A stretch of DNA of 64,000 nucleotides, taken from NCBI RefSeq assembly GCF_000143415.4, contig NW_003314365.1, positions 203,991 through 267,990 of the forward strand, given 5' to 3'. The notes beneath the pieces are model-generated. The model searched no databases. It was given only the letters and a program-made list of their open reading frames with translations, and was not told where the DNA came from. Shown here piece by piece: positions 34,854-47,075 of the stretch. The DNA is from Selaginella moellendorffii. Taxonomy: Eukaryota; Streptophyta; Lycopodiopsida; Selaginellales; Selaginellaceae. Position numbers and translations under genes: made by a program. Positions within the stretch are counted from its first letter, which is position 1. The number at the start of each line of letters is the position of its first letter.

Positions 34854-35994
34854 ATGCTGCCGCTGCTCCTGGCGCTCTTGCGATCTTCTTTGCTCGTAAG
34901 CGGCGCTCCTTTTCCTCAGCACCGCTACGATGTTCCTGCGCTCTTCGTCTTTGGCGATTCCTTCGTCGACTCCGGGAACAACAATTTCTTCAACACCTCC
35001 GCCAAGTGCAATCACCCGCCGTATGGGATCAACTTCGAGGGCCGGCGATCCACGGGGCGATGGAGCGACGGGCTCATCGTCACAGACTACATTGGTATCG
35101 AGAACTCTCGTCTTGTTCTTCCATTCTTGCTTCTCTCAAGAACGCTTTGCTGGACAGCTTCGTTCCTGGGACTCCCATATCCTCCAAACTTCCACGACAA
35201 ACGCGGCAACTTTAGCACCGGGGCCAACTTCGCGTCCGCCAGCGCTGGGATTTTCAACACCACCGGCCTGGTAAGGAGAAGAAAAGCCATGATCCAATCT
35301 CACGAACTTTGTCCTCCACTCGAAGCAAGGCATCCGGACGTTTGAGCAGCAAATCGGCGACTTCGAGCAGCTAAGCACAACGCTGGAGCAGCACCACGGC
35401 CACCGGACGATCTCCCGCGCCATCTTCTACCTCAACATCGGCACCAACGACGTCGCCAACGCCGTGCGAGCCACCGGGAGCCAAGCTCCGCTCGAGCTCC
35501 TCGCCGCGCTGCTGCGATCGCTCGAGCGCGACCTCCGCCGCCTCTACTCGTGTGGAGCTCGCAAGATGGTGGTGGTGTCCGCGGCGATCATCGGGTGTCC
35601 GCCACTGGAGAAGCGCTCTCTTCCCTGCAAGCCAGCCGGGGAGTCCTCGGCCCGGGCCTACAACCGAGCTCTCCAGCAGCTCCTCCGCGACTTCAGTTCC
35701 TCCCACCTCGGACTCCACATCGTGTACGCGAATCTCCACGACTTGATGATGGGTGTGATCCAGCAGCCAGGTGCTTTTGGATTGTCCAGCACTGTGGATC
35801 CCTGCTGCCCGGTTGGAGGTGGACGATGGTGCAATGCCACCGATAGCTACTGCTCAAACCCATCGCAGTATCTCTTCTGGGACATTGCACACCCTTCAAG
35901 TGCTTTCAACCGGATCGCTGCTCACAGGTTTTGGAACGGGACTCTGCGAGAAACGTTTCCTTTCAACATCCGCCACCTTGCTTCTCTGTGGTAG
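34854..35994 (+). CDS. GDSL-type esterase/lipase, secreted
   Basis: Three exons; introns at about 35094-35150 and 35271-35325 restore DYIASFLGLPYPPNF and NTTGLQGIRTFEQQ. An N-terminal hydrophobic signal peptide (MLPLLLALLRSSLLVSG) is followed by block I with the nucleophile, LFVFGDSFVDSGNN. Block II is GANFASASAGI, block III GTND, and block V DIAHPSSAFN supplies the catalytic Asp and His. The full family architecture and length (about 340 residues) are present. Cys-rich CCPVGGGRWCN is typical of plant GDSL proteins. It probably hydrolyses acyl esters in the wall or apoplast; the substrate is not predictable. Confidence 0.93.
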
Positions 35995-36151
35995 AACTTC
36001 ACGAAAGTGTTTGGCAAGTATCCATCTTTCTTTTAAGAAAATAATCGCTTCTACATACCTCGAGCTTGGAGCTATTCCATAGCTTACCTTTCATCCCATT
36101 TTGGAAGTACTATAGCTTGCGCCCCTATAGATTCAACTTGCAATCTTGCTA

Positions 36152-37931
36152 TCACGCAATCACCTCGGTGAACCGGACGACGCAATCGTACAGTCGCCCC
36201 CCCAAGAACTCGGCCACTTCCTGATGCTTAACCTGTAAAAAACTCTCCTAGTAACCTCTTCGGAGCCTTGACACACGCATCACATAGCTACGTACCATTC
36301 CTACTTTGAGGGAGTCGCAACGAAACTGCGCGTACAAATTGGTCTCAATGGCTCTTCCCTGTAACAATGTAGCATGATCAGTGATAAGAATCACAGGCAT
36401 GATCATGAATTGGAAGTTACCATCCCCTCCAGAATGACAAGGTCGGCATCAGCGGCTGCGAAAGCTAGCTCTTGCGACACAGATGATAAATCGATCACCT
36501 GAAAAGTCGTCACTCGGTGAGTTTCTAGATGAAAACTTGGAGTGAGCTTACGGGTAAGTCGTTCCCAGTGTTGATAACCATGAGGCCGCTAGCATCGACT
36601 CCCTGTATCTTTCCGTCTTCTCCTTTCAGCTTGAAAACACGAAAACGATGCCACGAGTCAATAAAGCGACAAAAAACCCGAGACTTCAAACCTTGGACAT
36701 GATTTGCAGCAGCTCCGCGTAGGTGATGTCGTTGATCGAAGGCAGCTCGTTGGCAGCCAGGACCACCTAAAAGGAGGAAGCATACAAATAAAAAACAGGC
36801 TTCTTTGTTCCAAAAACTTTGAGATTGAGAGCATGGAAAGAATGCAGCCACCTGTGTACCTCGTCGAAGGAGTTCTCGAGCCAAAGGGATGATTCCCAGA
36901 ATGATATCAGCCCCCGCATTGTCGACAAAGATGACGGCCTGTGAACAAAGCACGCTTTAAAGATCACACAAGAAATGACAGATTCTCACCTTTTTCCAGG
37001 ATCGACGTAGCCACATAAGCTTAAACTTGTCTAGATCGTCAATCACCCAAGGACGAGGCAGTAATTTCTCCACACTCTTGACAAAAGACATGCCATCGCT
37101 CTTGTACATTTCTGCGAGCTATAGTTCACGAGTTTTAGCGACTAGATAGTTCAAGAGATTGATTACCTCTGCGGAGCCGAGATCAAACACATTTCCTGCG
37201 AGCAAGCATTTGACAAGGTGTTCCAATCGCCCACCATCGTCAGCTACGGCGTCCGCGGCTTTTACAACTTCCTCAAACAAAACGAAGGCTTTAGCGTTCT
37301 CGTCGTCCTAGATAGAAAGAGAAACGCACTAAGTAGGGAGGAACACTTTACAAAGAGAAAAGGCCAACTTACTTTGACACTCTTGAAGATATCTCGGAAT
37401 CCAGTTTCACGGAGACATACCTCTCGAAGCCTACAAAGAAGCTAAGGAAAGAAGAAGAAAAGAAAAAATGTAAGACGACCACGATTGGCATTGGATTGAA
37501 TGAATGATCTCTAGGAAACTTACAATGCAATCAGGAGGTCCACCGTGACTCTCCGGATTGGCCTCTAGATCGTCTAGCATCTTCCCGAATCTAAGAAACC
37601 ATGAAAATAAGATCCATCACTTGCAAGAGATTCTCTTACCTCGATGCAAACACACGCGCCTTGGCAGCTGCGTCGGGCACCGAATCGTCCATCTCCGCTC
37701 GCTTGCTGGGGCAAAACGCGAGGCGATTTGAGAATCTGTGCGGAATCGCTCACAGTAGAACCTGAAAGAAGGGATCGATCTGCGGAAGAGCTGGATCCAG
37801 AGCATCTCGGTGGGGGTGGGCTGGTGTGGCGGATCCGATGGGAATCGATAGGGGATGGTGCACGGCCTGTAGGTGTAATCCACCCATTCCTTGAGCAAGG
37901 GAAAGACCACAGCCTCGCCCGCGCTCTCCAT
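36152..37931 (-). CDS. DUF89 damage-control phosphatase (At2g17340-like)
   Basis: Many-exon gene starting MESAGEAVVFPLLKEWVDYT at 37931 and ending YDCVVRFTEVIA with a stop at 36152. Characteristic segments are RACTIPYRF-like (YRPCTIPYRFPSD), AVIFVDNAGADIILGI with metal-binding Asp/Asn, PLARELLRRGTQV, VVLAANELPSINDIT, and VINTGNDLP. DUF89 enzymes are metal-dependent phosphatases that remove damaged or surplus phosphometabolites such as 4'-phosphopantetheine derivatives or sugar phosphates. The plant member's substrate is inferred from the family. It converges with the GDSL gene (157 bp between stops) and diverges from the FAP-like gene (281 bp). Confidence 0.9.
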
Positions 37932-38212
37932 TCCTTGCTAGCCTAAAATCCTGCGCGCCCTAAACCCCAAGTGGAGAAAAAATAGAGTGTCCAAGAGACC
38001 AAGGTGGTGGAACCTCTCAACCATATCGTAAATCGCAAATTTTCCTTACAATGTACCTAGAGGGGGAAGTAGTTAAAGTGAGCATGTTTGAAGGGTTGAT
38101 ATCTTGGAAGCTCTCATGGAAGAGGAACGACCAACGTGTTTTCTACTGGGGTGTAATAGGACAAACTCCTACCTAGGTTTAGATAGCCGTGAAAGAGAGA
38201 GAGAAAAAGAAA
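37932..38212. promoter_or_regulatory. Bidirectional promoter interval (DUF89 / FAP-like)
   Basis: 281 bp between divergent start codons. A purine-rich GAGAGAGAGAAAAAGAAAA tract ends just before the plus-strand ATG at 38213. Confidence 0.45.
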
Positions 38213-39159
38213 ATGGAGGCCATGGCTCGCGGTGGCATGCCGCCGTGTCGATCGCCGGGACCTCCCGCGGCTATGGCAGCAGCAGCCGCCGCGGCAGTCG
38301 CGGTAGCAGTGAATTATTCATATGCTCATCTCAAGCTTTCTCTTCCTCCTCCCTCTCCATCGCCATTCTTTGCCGCCATATCCATGGCTCTCCCCTCTCC
38401 TCCTCTCACCGTGGAATCCTCCACCGGGGCCGAGTTCCCTGCTTGGATCGACAGCGATGGCGCAAAGCTGGAGCTGGCCGGCACGGGACTGCGCAAAAAG
38501 AGCATCTTGGGCCTCAAGAGCATCGTCGTCTACGCCTTTGGTTCAAACTCCCATCTTTTGGCTTCCATCTCTGACAATGTGTGCTCGCTCGTCCAGGAAT
38601 CTATGCCAACGCCGCCAAGCTCCGCGAGCTCAAGCTTAAGGATGACAAGAAGGCGATCTCGCTGGCGGAGCTGCCATGCATGGATGCGGAGATGAGCGTC
38701 CGGCTCGTCATCGTCTACGGCAAGCTCAAGATGGGCACCGTGCGCAGCGCCTTTGAGGAATCCATTGGCGGACGCATCAAGAAGTTCTCCGGGGCCGAGA
38801 ACAAAGAACTCCTCCAGAGGTTTGTTGCTTCTCTCCTTTCTTAGCACTCGATCTCATCTCTTTGCTCCTCCACAGTTTCACTCAGCTCTTCAAGGAGGAT
38901 ATCAAGCTGCCAAAGGGGACAGCCATCGACATGGTCCGACTCCCCGGTCACGTCCTGTCCACCAGAAGTAAGTTCGCAATTCATAGCTCTTCGAGTTACA
39001 ATTTTCTGTTCTTCCTTCTCAGTCGATGGCCAGGAGGTCGGGAGCGTCAAGAGCGAACTCCTGTGCCGCTGCCTGTTTGATCTCTACATTGGTGACGAGC
39101 CATTTGACGTGGCTGGCAAGGAGGCGATCGCTGCAGGACTCTCCTCGATGCTGAGTTGA
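38213..39159 (+). CDS. Chalcone-isomerase-fold fatty-acid-binding protein (FAP-like)
   Basis: Four exons from ATG 38213 to the TGA at 39157. The N-terminus is Ala/Ser/Pro-rich and transit-peptide-like. The fold begins at VESSTGAEFPAWIDSDG, LELAGTGLRKKSILGLK, VVYAFG|IYANAAKLREL. Later come KMGTVRSAFEESIGGRIKKF, FTQLFKEDIKLPKGTAIDM and RCLFDLYIGDEPFDVAGKEA. This is the CHI-like FAP pattern rather than true chalcone isomerase. Arabidopsis FAPs are plastid stroma proteins that bind fatty acids. GTG at 38189 is in frame but is not a likely start. It converges with the ABCG7-like gene, 100 bp between stops. Confidence 0.85.
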
Positions 39160-39259
39160 GTACTTTATATCTGCATTGTTTGATTGATTCCAATGCCGGG
39201 AAATAAAAAAGCAAAATGCGAGAGAGCTTCTTTCTTGTTTGAAAACCACTTACTCGGTG

Positions 39260-41824
39260 TTATGAGCTCTCATCTGGTGCTACAATACGTTGGTACCGAG
39301 GCTTGTTCTTCCTCATCAATGCGTATGTCATTGTGTACCAAAAGAGGAGAATTCGGCCTTCTTCCACCATTGCCTTGTTTATAGTGCTGTCACCGAATCC
39401 CAATCTTTCCAGTGCCTGCAGCACGCCGTTACATTTTCTCGATAAGCGCAAGATCGCATCAAGAACAAAAACACAGGAAGATCAGTATTAAATACCTGTT
39501 CCCCGTTGGGAAGATCATACGGTTTGTCACACTCGAACTTTAATCCCTTAAACTCGTTTATGCACAGTGCTTGGAAAGCCCTGCATTGAACGACATTGCT
39601 CAGAGCCGAGAAAGTAGATTCAATGCTTACCATCTTATGAGTGACACTCGCGGAATCCAGCGGAACATGACGGGAGCGTTCTCCGAGTTCACGTAGTAGC
39701 CACCAAAGACGATGAACACGGTCATGAGCGATGGTCCCAGTGCCATTGCTGCCTCCGTACTGGGAACCATGGCTCCCACACACAATCCCATAGCCGACGC
39801 CGCGAAAGACTCTACAGTCACAATGCTTGAGAAACTACCAAACCTGTAGCGCATGCAAACCAACTTTAGAATGGAAGTGAGTGGTAGTTTACTACAAGGT
39901 ATCACCTCTTTGCTGATGGATGGAGCCGAGCCATTGGATAGAGAATGGCACCAAAGAGGAGAGGAAAGGCAGCACCAATTGGCATCTCCGCTATGAGCTT
40001 CGCAGCCAAGTAAGGTGCCAAACCGTAGCTTCCCTTGGCTCTCTCTCTATCAACGATAGCACGTTCCTTAGGAAAGACATTGACAGTCTTGGTCAGTGCA
40101 GCCATTGCAGTGTTCACAGCTGCAACCTGTAGAGAGGAGTGAACTTACATAAATCCATTACAAGGCAATTCAAAACAGACCTGAAGGAGACCCATACGAT
40201 CTTGAATTGACGTCTGGGAACGCCCCATTCTCCAGTAGATCGAGCCAAAGATCATGGCAGCTGCAACGGACATCCTACTTCGCACTTTGTTTGTCGGGCC
40301 ATCGCGTATTGCCTGGTAATAAATGAACGGAGTAAGCTCTTCGAAAGGTTCCTGCACACGCGTACATACCTGCAGCCAGGCTCGTCTAAAGAGCAGCCTG
40401 AACTGCTTCCACCACCCAACCTTCTGCTGTGTAACATGTTGTGTGGAAAGCTTTACGGGAGCTGGCTCGGTCCCAGAAAGTGATCGAGTGGCATACAGTG
40501 TAGTCGCAAAAATTTCCACAAAAGCTTCCACGCGCTTTCTTGAGGCTGATTCTTTCTCCGGGGAGCTATAATCGATCGAGATGAGGTCGGCAAAAAATTC
40601 CGCCGGATTTACGTGTTCTGGACACGAATGCCTGCGATAAACTTCTGTCAGAGATTTCATGCTGAAAAATATAAACTGCAAACCCGAGGCCTGCAAAATA
40701 TGCTAGAGCTTCATTTTGTGCCGGGCCTGCATAAATGACTGATCCCTCCGAGAGCAATAAGAGGTCGTCAAACTTGGAATAGATTGATCCACGAGGCTGA
40801 TGAATCGAACACACAACGGTATGACCATCTTGGGCAAGTTTCTTGAGAGTTTCCATCACTTGCTCTGCTTGAAATGCATCAAGTCCTGGCCAAGGGAAAA
40901 AGTCCAAGGAATCAGAAATGACTCCGAAACTGCGTAGCACAAAACAAACCTGTAGTTGGCTCGTCGGCAAAAATTACAGATGGACTGGCAATGAGTTCAC
41001 AGGCTATCGACAGCCTCTTTTTCTCTCCACCACTGATGCCTCTCACTTTGGCATCACCCACGGGCGTGTCCGCACAGCGCACCTACAATGTTCCATGGCT
41101 CACAGAAGTTTTTAATGATACAAAACAAGTTCAAAATAGAACTACCAGCCCCAAGCGTTGCAGTATGTCATCCACGTAGCGACTCCTCTCCGCAGCAGTG
41201 CTAGATCCCGGCAGTTGAAGCTCAGCAGCAAGGGAGAGTGTCTCGCGAACTGTGAGTTGAGAGAAGAAGAGATCTTCTTGCCGGACATATGCAACCCTGC
41301 GATGAATAGAATGAATGAAAAACTAATATTAAGCTAGCCGATAGCTTACTTGTAAGACGTAGAAACGCAGGGAGTTCCATTGACAAAGAGCAGCCCCGTA
41401 AGCTTGAGTCGAGGCGATGCAGCGAGCTGCCCGGCTAGAACGTTAAGAATGGTCGTCTTTCCAGAGCCAGATGGCCCCATGATCGCCAGAAGCCTCCCTG
41501 CCTTCGCTTCTCCACTCAGATTCTTAAGCAGGCGCTTCACCTAAGCGAAAGAGAGCAATCGCATCGCGAGTGATGAGACCATCGATCGAAATATCCACTC
41601 ACCGTCGTGATTCCATCCTTGGCCTGGAGCGCGCAGCAGATCTTGTGCCAGCTGAGAGTGATCGGGGGAACCTCTGGAGCGGAGGAAGCATCTTTACCAT
41701 CATCGGATGCTTCTTCCTGGATTTCTGGCGCTGCTGGTGGCCTCCTGGAGAAGAATTTCAGGACGAGAGCTGCTACTCCTCCAGCCACAAGCACTGGGAT
41801 CGCCGGAGCAGCAGCTGCCGCCAT
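39260..41824 (-). CDS. ABCG7: ABCG half-size transporter, ABCG7-like
   Basis: Multi-exon gene. Start at ATG 41824 ([20 protein letters not shown], a hydrophobic N-terminal segment); the in-frame codon at 41845 is GTG. Nucleotide-binding domain: Walker [15 protein letters not shown]-loop [13 protein letters not shown], signature [11 protein letters not shown], Walker [14 protein letters not shown]-loop VVCSIHQP. The membrane domain follows in exons [40 protein letters not shown] and [11 protein letters not shown]-like helices, ending [16 protein letters not shown]. The NBD-TMD order and the [13 protein letters not shown] lead-in match Arabidopsis ABCG7. Half transporters dimerise to export lipophilic substrates; the cargo is unknown. 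Middle exon borders are approximate. Confidence 0.88.
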
Positions 41825-41984
41825 CGGGGGGAATTCCCTCTCCACTCCCTCGCGGCAAAGAATAAAAACCTAAGCAGCTCCTTTGAATGATAAGCTTTTA
41901 CTTCCATTGACACAAGGTTATTACTGGAAAAGTTTGAAGTCAGTCTACAAAGAATGGCTTGCTTGCTTGCATTTGCTTATTTCT

Positions 41985-42060
41985 TTTCTCTTTCGCGAAG
42001 AAGATTGTTGCAAGGAAGACGAAGAAGAAGAAAAAGAAGAAGAAATAACTCTTCGATCGA
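41985..42060. repeat. GAA/GAAGAA microsatellite
   Basis: Purine-rich trinucleotide-like tract between ABCG7-like and B55, followed by poly-T stretches. It lies in the upstream region of the ABCG7-like gene and may influence its promoter. Confidence 0.5.
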
Positions 42061-42130
42061 TCGCTGGATACTCTCACCTTTTTTTGTTTGTTTTTTTTTT
42101 CTCTTTCTTTTTGTCTCGCTCTCACTCTAC

Positions 42131-44599
42131 TTAAGCATAATACATGTACAGGCTATTGGAGGCGGCGCATGCGATGAGATTTGCACACGGATGCCACGCC
42201 AAATGCAACAGCTTTGATGAGAAATCGTAGCTGCCATTCATCTCACTCCCAGAAGCGGCGCCACTGCCTCCATTCTCTACAAACGCAAAAGAAGAAACCA
42301 TCAATCACAAAAACGAGAACTGAAACTTTCCAGAAACCTTCACCTCGTCGCCGCCCTCGAGAGAGGGCAGGGAAACGGCTGAATCTGCTCGGGGTTTGTG
42401 CTTGCCGCCTTCATCACCAACGAAAACCGTTAGAACAATCCACTCCGGAGAGAAGCTTTCTCTTTTTCTCGTACCTGTTTGGCGTTTTAGTACACTCCAA
42501 AGTAGTCGCTTCATCGCTACCCGGGGTCACCCCAAACACACGAAACAAATTACTGGAAAGCAATGAAAAAGCTCGTCACACACACACTTGGAAACTCGAA
42601 TCCTCCATACCTGTAGGATCCGGTTGCTACACGGAGGCCATCGCCACTTAAACAGCACTCGAATTTGTCGAATAAAGAATCGTTCTCATACAAGTCACAT
42701 AACTGCAACGCAAAAGAACCAGCAAAGTCAGTGACCACCCGAACGACATCGAAAGACGCAACCTTAGGTCTCAAATACTCATGAACTTTGAAAGACACAA
42801 CCGGAGAGGCGTTCATGTTCACGTCCCAAAGCTGAAAGTAGGAAGAAACGTTAACAATGAAAGATCCGAGCAAACAAAACAAACGCCAAACCTTTAATGT
42901 CATATAGTCGCGGCTGAGAATGTACCGTCCACTACGAGAAAACTTGATATCCGAGATGGAGGCAACAATTTCTGTAAAAAATGATCTTGTTGCAGGAGCT
43001 TCCTGTTCCTCGAACCTACATTGGAAGGATGGAACTTCAGTCCAGGCGTAGAAGACAAGAACTTACAATATAGCATGCCGGTCACAAAGAGCCGATTGCC
43101 GCATATCTATAAGACGAATTGTTCCCTTTGAGCTGCTATAAGCAAGAGTATTGCAGTGGGAGGGATGGAACTCTGCAGACGTTATAACTTCTGTACAAAG
43201 GTTAACATCATCCTGTCAGACATGAAAAACTGAACCGGAGATGCGACTATACCTGTAAGATCTTCCATGTTAGCTGGCTTGATATCAACAATGTTGAAAC
43301 TAAGGTCACTAATTTCCATATTCCATAAGTTGATTCTCAAATCGTCAGCAGAAATATACGTTTCGCAATCACTGCATAAAAAAGAGAGCACCAGCGTCAG
43401 ACACGCGCCCCACAATGCAAACAGCTGACCTGTTATTGGAAATCGAATTTATATGATATGTATGGGCATTTGCATAAACTCTTCTACATCTGGCAAAAGG
43501 TGCTGTCTCGGTGCAAGAAACCTGCAGCAAAGCTTAGCAACAAGAAGAAAAAGCGGCAGCAGCAGCAGCATACCTTTGGCAAATGAAGGGACGGAATCCC
43601 ACCGGGAGGAATTTCAAAATTTTGAGCCACGTTGTGTATCAACGAGGCCTTCTTAGGACCCAATGGTTCAGGCGTCTCCACGTTTAGCTTTGTAACTCTC
43701 TTGACCTTCTTTTCTGTGATCTGCTCGTTGTTCATAGGATGCAACATACGCGTCAAGTTAATCCGAATAGAAATCCTACCTTCCAAAGCTTGATGGTCTT
43801 GTCATTAGTGGATAAAACAAAACGAGCGCCGTTAGCCGTGTGACACCATCTGATTTTGTTGATCTTTTCCTCTATCTCCAGGCTCTTGAGGTAGTCAAAC
43901 TGGGGAAGCCAAAAAAAAAAAGTAATGTAGCATCAACACGCTTCAACGATAGAGCAAGCGCACCTCTGGTTCATGGCTTTGGAACTCTGTTGAGTAGCGG
44001 TACTCCGGATGCCTAGGTATCGAATGGTCAGCCTTTTCTAACTCTTTGCGGTTTTTTAGCTGCAGCAAGACAAGCTAGGATATATAGTACCACTGAAGTT
44101 AATGAAAAAAACCAGACTTTCTCTTCGCACCTCTTTATCATCACTTCTGTCAAAGAGGACTACTCGCCCTCCGCGATCTCCAGTTGCGAGATGATCACCA
44201 GTCTTGTCGAATTCGATTGCGGATATAATGTCAACTGCAACCAATCCAGAACCCAGGTGTCAACTACAGTCTCGAAGAAAAAACCACTATTGGCATCCAG
44301 CTCCTAGACACCAAATCCCACACCTTCTCGTCTCGAGCGAAGCGAGACGATAGGAAGGAACACAAAATAAATGCAGTTAAGTTATGCTGGAGCGTTTCAG
44401 TGTGTGTATGCTTGTAAGCTAGGACAGGAATTCCAATCACTGATTAAGAAGAAAAAAACTCCCTCTTACCTTCCTGGATTTCTTCACCGGACATGCGCTC
44501 CCCAAACACCTGTGAGAAGTTCCATGCCAAGCTCGCGCTCTCTCCAGAGTGGCCCTGCCCACCCCCAGGTGCTCCATTCGCGCTGCCTACACTAATCAT
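42131..44599 (-). CDS. Protein phosphatase 2A regulatory subunit B (B55)
   Basis: Multi-exon WD40 gene. From ATG 44599 ([20 protein letters not shown]) it reads [144 protein letters not shown] and NLFRVFG, and ends [20 protein letters not shown] with a stop at 42131. These are diagnostic of the seven-bladed B55 propeller that selects substrates for PP2A. It shares a 263-bp divergent interval with the TPR gene. The first exon has several upstream ATGs out of frame, so the start is slightly uncertain. Confidence 0.93.
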
Positions 44600-44862
44600 T
44601 CTCTGGAATTTGGCCCTGCGCCTGCTTAGCTGCTGGATTTCACAGTGACGATCCCAGCTCCTCCCGCATTCATCCGATCCCTCCTTCTCACCTTCCGCAT
44701 TACTCTCTCGCAAGGGAACAAAACCCTAGCCTCGCGATCCCCTGTGTAATATAAACACAGCCGGTCTCGAGCTCGATTCCGCCCCAACCCGGCTCACATC
44801 CACGTGTACCCTCCACGTCACAAGGTATAAACCCCTCTTTTCTTTCCCTCTTTTCACCCACC
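44600..44862. promoter_or_regulatory. Bidirectional promoter interval (B55 / TPR protein)
   Basis: 263 bp between divergent starts. It contains CCACGTGT and TCCACGTC-like G-box/ABRE motifs at about 44798-44820. Confidence 0.5.
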
Positions 44863-45799
44863 ATGGGTACAAGCGCATTGTCCTGGTCAGCGGGAGTGGG
44901 ATTTAGGGTTCTTGGCTGCCGCGCATCGGCAGAGAAGAGGCGCGAGGTCCGCGTGTGCACGCACACCACTTGCAGGAAGAGCGGCTCCCTCCAGACGCTG
45001 CAAGCACTCCAGAATTTGGCGCCAGCGGCTGTGTCGGTGGAATCATGCGGTTGCCTGGGTACGTGTTCTTCTTCTCCTTCTTCTTCTCCTCATTCGAATC
45101 CATCGACAATGCCAGGACGCTGTGGCTCCGGTCCAAATCTTGTGCTGCTGCCAGACCAGCTCTTGGTCTCCTACTGCAACACTCCAGCGCATGCTGCGCG
45201 CTTTCTGGACGTGCAATGCGGAGCCAGCAATCCCGAGAGTAATCTCGCCGCTTTTGCTCTCGCTCAAAAGGGGGACAAGGCGGTCGACCTCGGCCAGCTC
45301 GAGCAAGCGTATGATCACTTCACACACGTACGTATTCCATCTAAAGAAGAGAAACAGGACGATTCATCATGTTCGTTTTCTCCAGGCGATTGAGCTAAAT
45401 CCAAGCGGTGGCTTGCACTACATCTATGCCAAGAGGTATAGCTTTTCAATCAAACTCCGCTAAGTTTCTCACCGACTAAGAACAGGTCCGCTGTCCTGGT
45501 TGCCATGGACGATCCAGAAGCTGGACTAGCAGATGCCAAGATGGCTGCTGAGTTACATCCCGACTGGCCAGTGGCTTTTGTCCGACAAGCCGACGCATAC
45601 ACAAAGATGGCTCAATTCGATGCAGCCAGGCATTACTTGTCCCTTGCTCTTGGTTTGGATCCCTCCCTCCGGAGATCCAAGTCGTTCCAGGTAACAAAAC
45701 TCCAAATACCTCTGGATGCTTTCTAAACATTTTCTATTCTATTCTTTGCAGCGCAAACTTTTGCAAGTGGAGAAGCAACTCTTGTCTGTAAATGCATAG
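44863..45799 (+). CDS. Ferredoxin-like (thioredoxin-fold) plus TPR protein, probably plastid
   Basis: Four or five exons. The N-terminus is transit-like (MGTSALSWSAGVGFRVLGCR). A [2Fe-2S] thioredoxin-like ferredoxin module follows, with four spaced cysteines: VCTHTTCRKSGS, then VESCGCLG and RCGSGPNLVLL. The C-terminal half is helical TPR-type: NLAAFALAQKGDKAVDLGQL, AIELNPSGGLHYIYAKRSAV, AAELHPDWPVAFVRQADAYT and DAARHYLSLALGLDPSLRRS, ending KQLLSVNA at 45799. Plants have proteins with this domain pair, but their function is poorly defined. Iron-sulfur binding is inferred from cysteine spacing. It converges with the PALE CRESS-like gene, 63 bp between stops. Confidence 0.75.
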
Positions 45800-45862
45800 G
45801 CCACTCAGGCTAAAGTAAGCTATGTAAAACATGCCCAGTTAAATGTATACCACTTTACTAAG

Positions 45863-47007
45863 TTACCATTTCAGCGCTATAGCTACCTCAAGCAGATCTT
45901 TCACGTATTGCAAGTTTCGCTTCTTGTCTTCCAGCCTGAGCCGCAGCGCCACAGCATCAGTGTCCAGGCCTTCCACTTCATGGGAATGGATTTGAGCTTC
46001 CACTTCCTTGACGAGCTGGTTCACTTCTCTTATGAAGTCGATGCGGAGGAGAACGTCGTCGTCGTCGCCCTCTACTGGTGCGTCGATTGGACCATGGTGC
46101 TGAGCGAGAGAAACGACTTGTAAGTTTCCTCAAGAGCAACAATTACTGGGGCTTACCGAGGAGAGATCAAAGCCCCGAGGTGCAAGGATGGTGAAGGCAT
46201 GCTCCGGGGGAAAAGCTTTCAGCATCCGGTGCCGGGCCTTTCGCAGCCACTCGGTGTCATCGGTTCCATCGTGCAAGTTTAGCAACTCGTTGAGCAAACG
46301 CATTGAGGGGCTCGCCTGCCTCTTCCTGATTTCATACTGCCAAAAGCAACAATAGCTCTTTCAACGTGAAGAGTATCATCAACAGCACTTCACCTCAACC
46401 CGTCTGTGCAGTAGATCCAGAGCTTCCACAGCCTCTCTCTCGTCGTCTTGCCGTGCCAGCTCCAGCCGACTCTTGATCACCAGAAGCAACAGTGGAGTGA
46501 GTTCTTCATTATCGCCAGCCTCGACAATCATCTACACCAGAGAGCCTACACTTTGAAGCGATCACCCAAATGCTAAAAAAGGAGGAACTCACCTCTTCGA
46601 TCTCCTCGCCCGACTTGATGAAGTTGGCTACGAGTCGTCTTGCCTTATTCACCTCCTCTTGCGGATAGTTCTTAAGGCTCGACCCAATCCTTCGGTACTC
46701 GAGCGCTAGCCTCACTTCTTCTTCGTCTTCCTCGCGCCGCCTTCTCTCCAAGTCCGCCGTCTCCTGCCGCCTGGCTTTCTCCCATTCCTGCACAGACAAC
46801 AAAGAAGGAGCGTTCCATCCATCTCTCACGAAGTAAAGCGAGAGTGCTTACCTCATCGATGGGTCTTGCCAGGAACTCTTCTTTCGTCATTCTGGAAGCT
46901 CTTGCTCTGGTACTAGCTGCAAAACAAGATGAAAAGGAGAACTTTGCGATGCGATATGGTTGCTTGTTGACAGGGAAGAACACTCCCGGATTTGCGATTG
47001 AAGCCAT
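45863..47007 (-). CDS. PAC: PALE CRESS-like plastid protein
   Basis: About five exons from ATG 47007 (MASIANPGVFFPVNKQPYRI, a transit-like N-terminus) to LLEVAIALKW and a stop at 45863. The body is highly charged and helical: MTKEEFLARPIDE, ETADLERRRREEDEEEVRLA, PLLLLVIKSRLELARQDDER, EALDLLHRRVEYEIRKRQAS, PSMRLLNELLNLHDGTDD, EWLRKARHRMLKAFPPEHAF, RIDFIREVNQLVKEVEAQIH. This arrangement agrees with my knowledge of PALE CRESS, a plastid protein needed for chloroplast RNA/ribosome maturation. The match is from memory, not a search. The gene follows RAD21 on the same strand, 68 bp apart. Confidence 0.7.
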
Positions 47008-47075
47008 TGAAGTAACTTACATCTGTGACAGAGGAAAAATCTGTAGATAACCTATTTACACGGACCATCATCTTG

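Noticed and set aside
41824-41845. Earlier start for the ABCG7-like gene (MEREFPPM...)
   Set aside because: The upstream codon is GTG; the first ATG in frame is at 41824.
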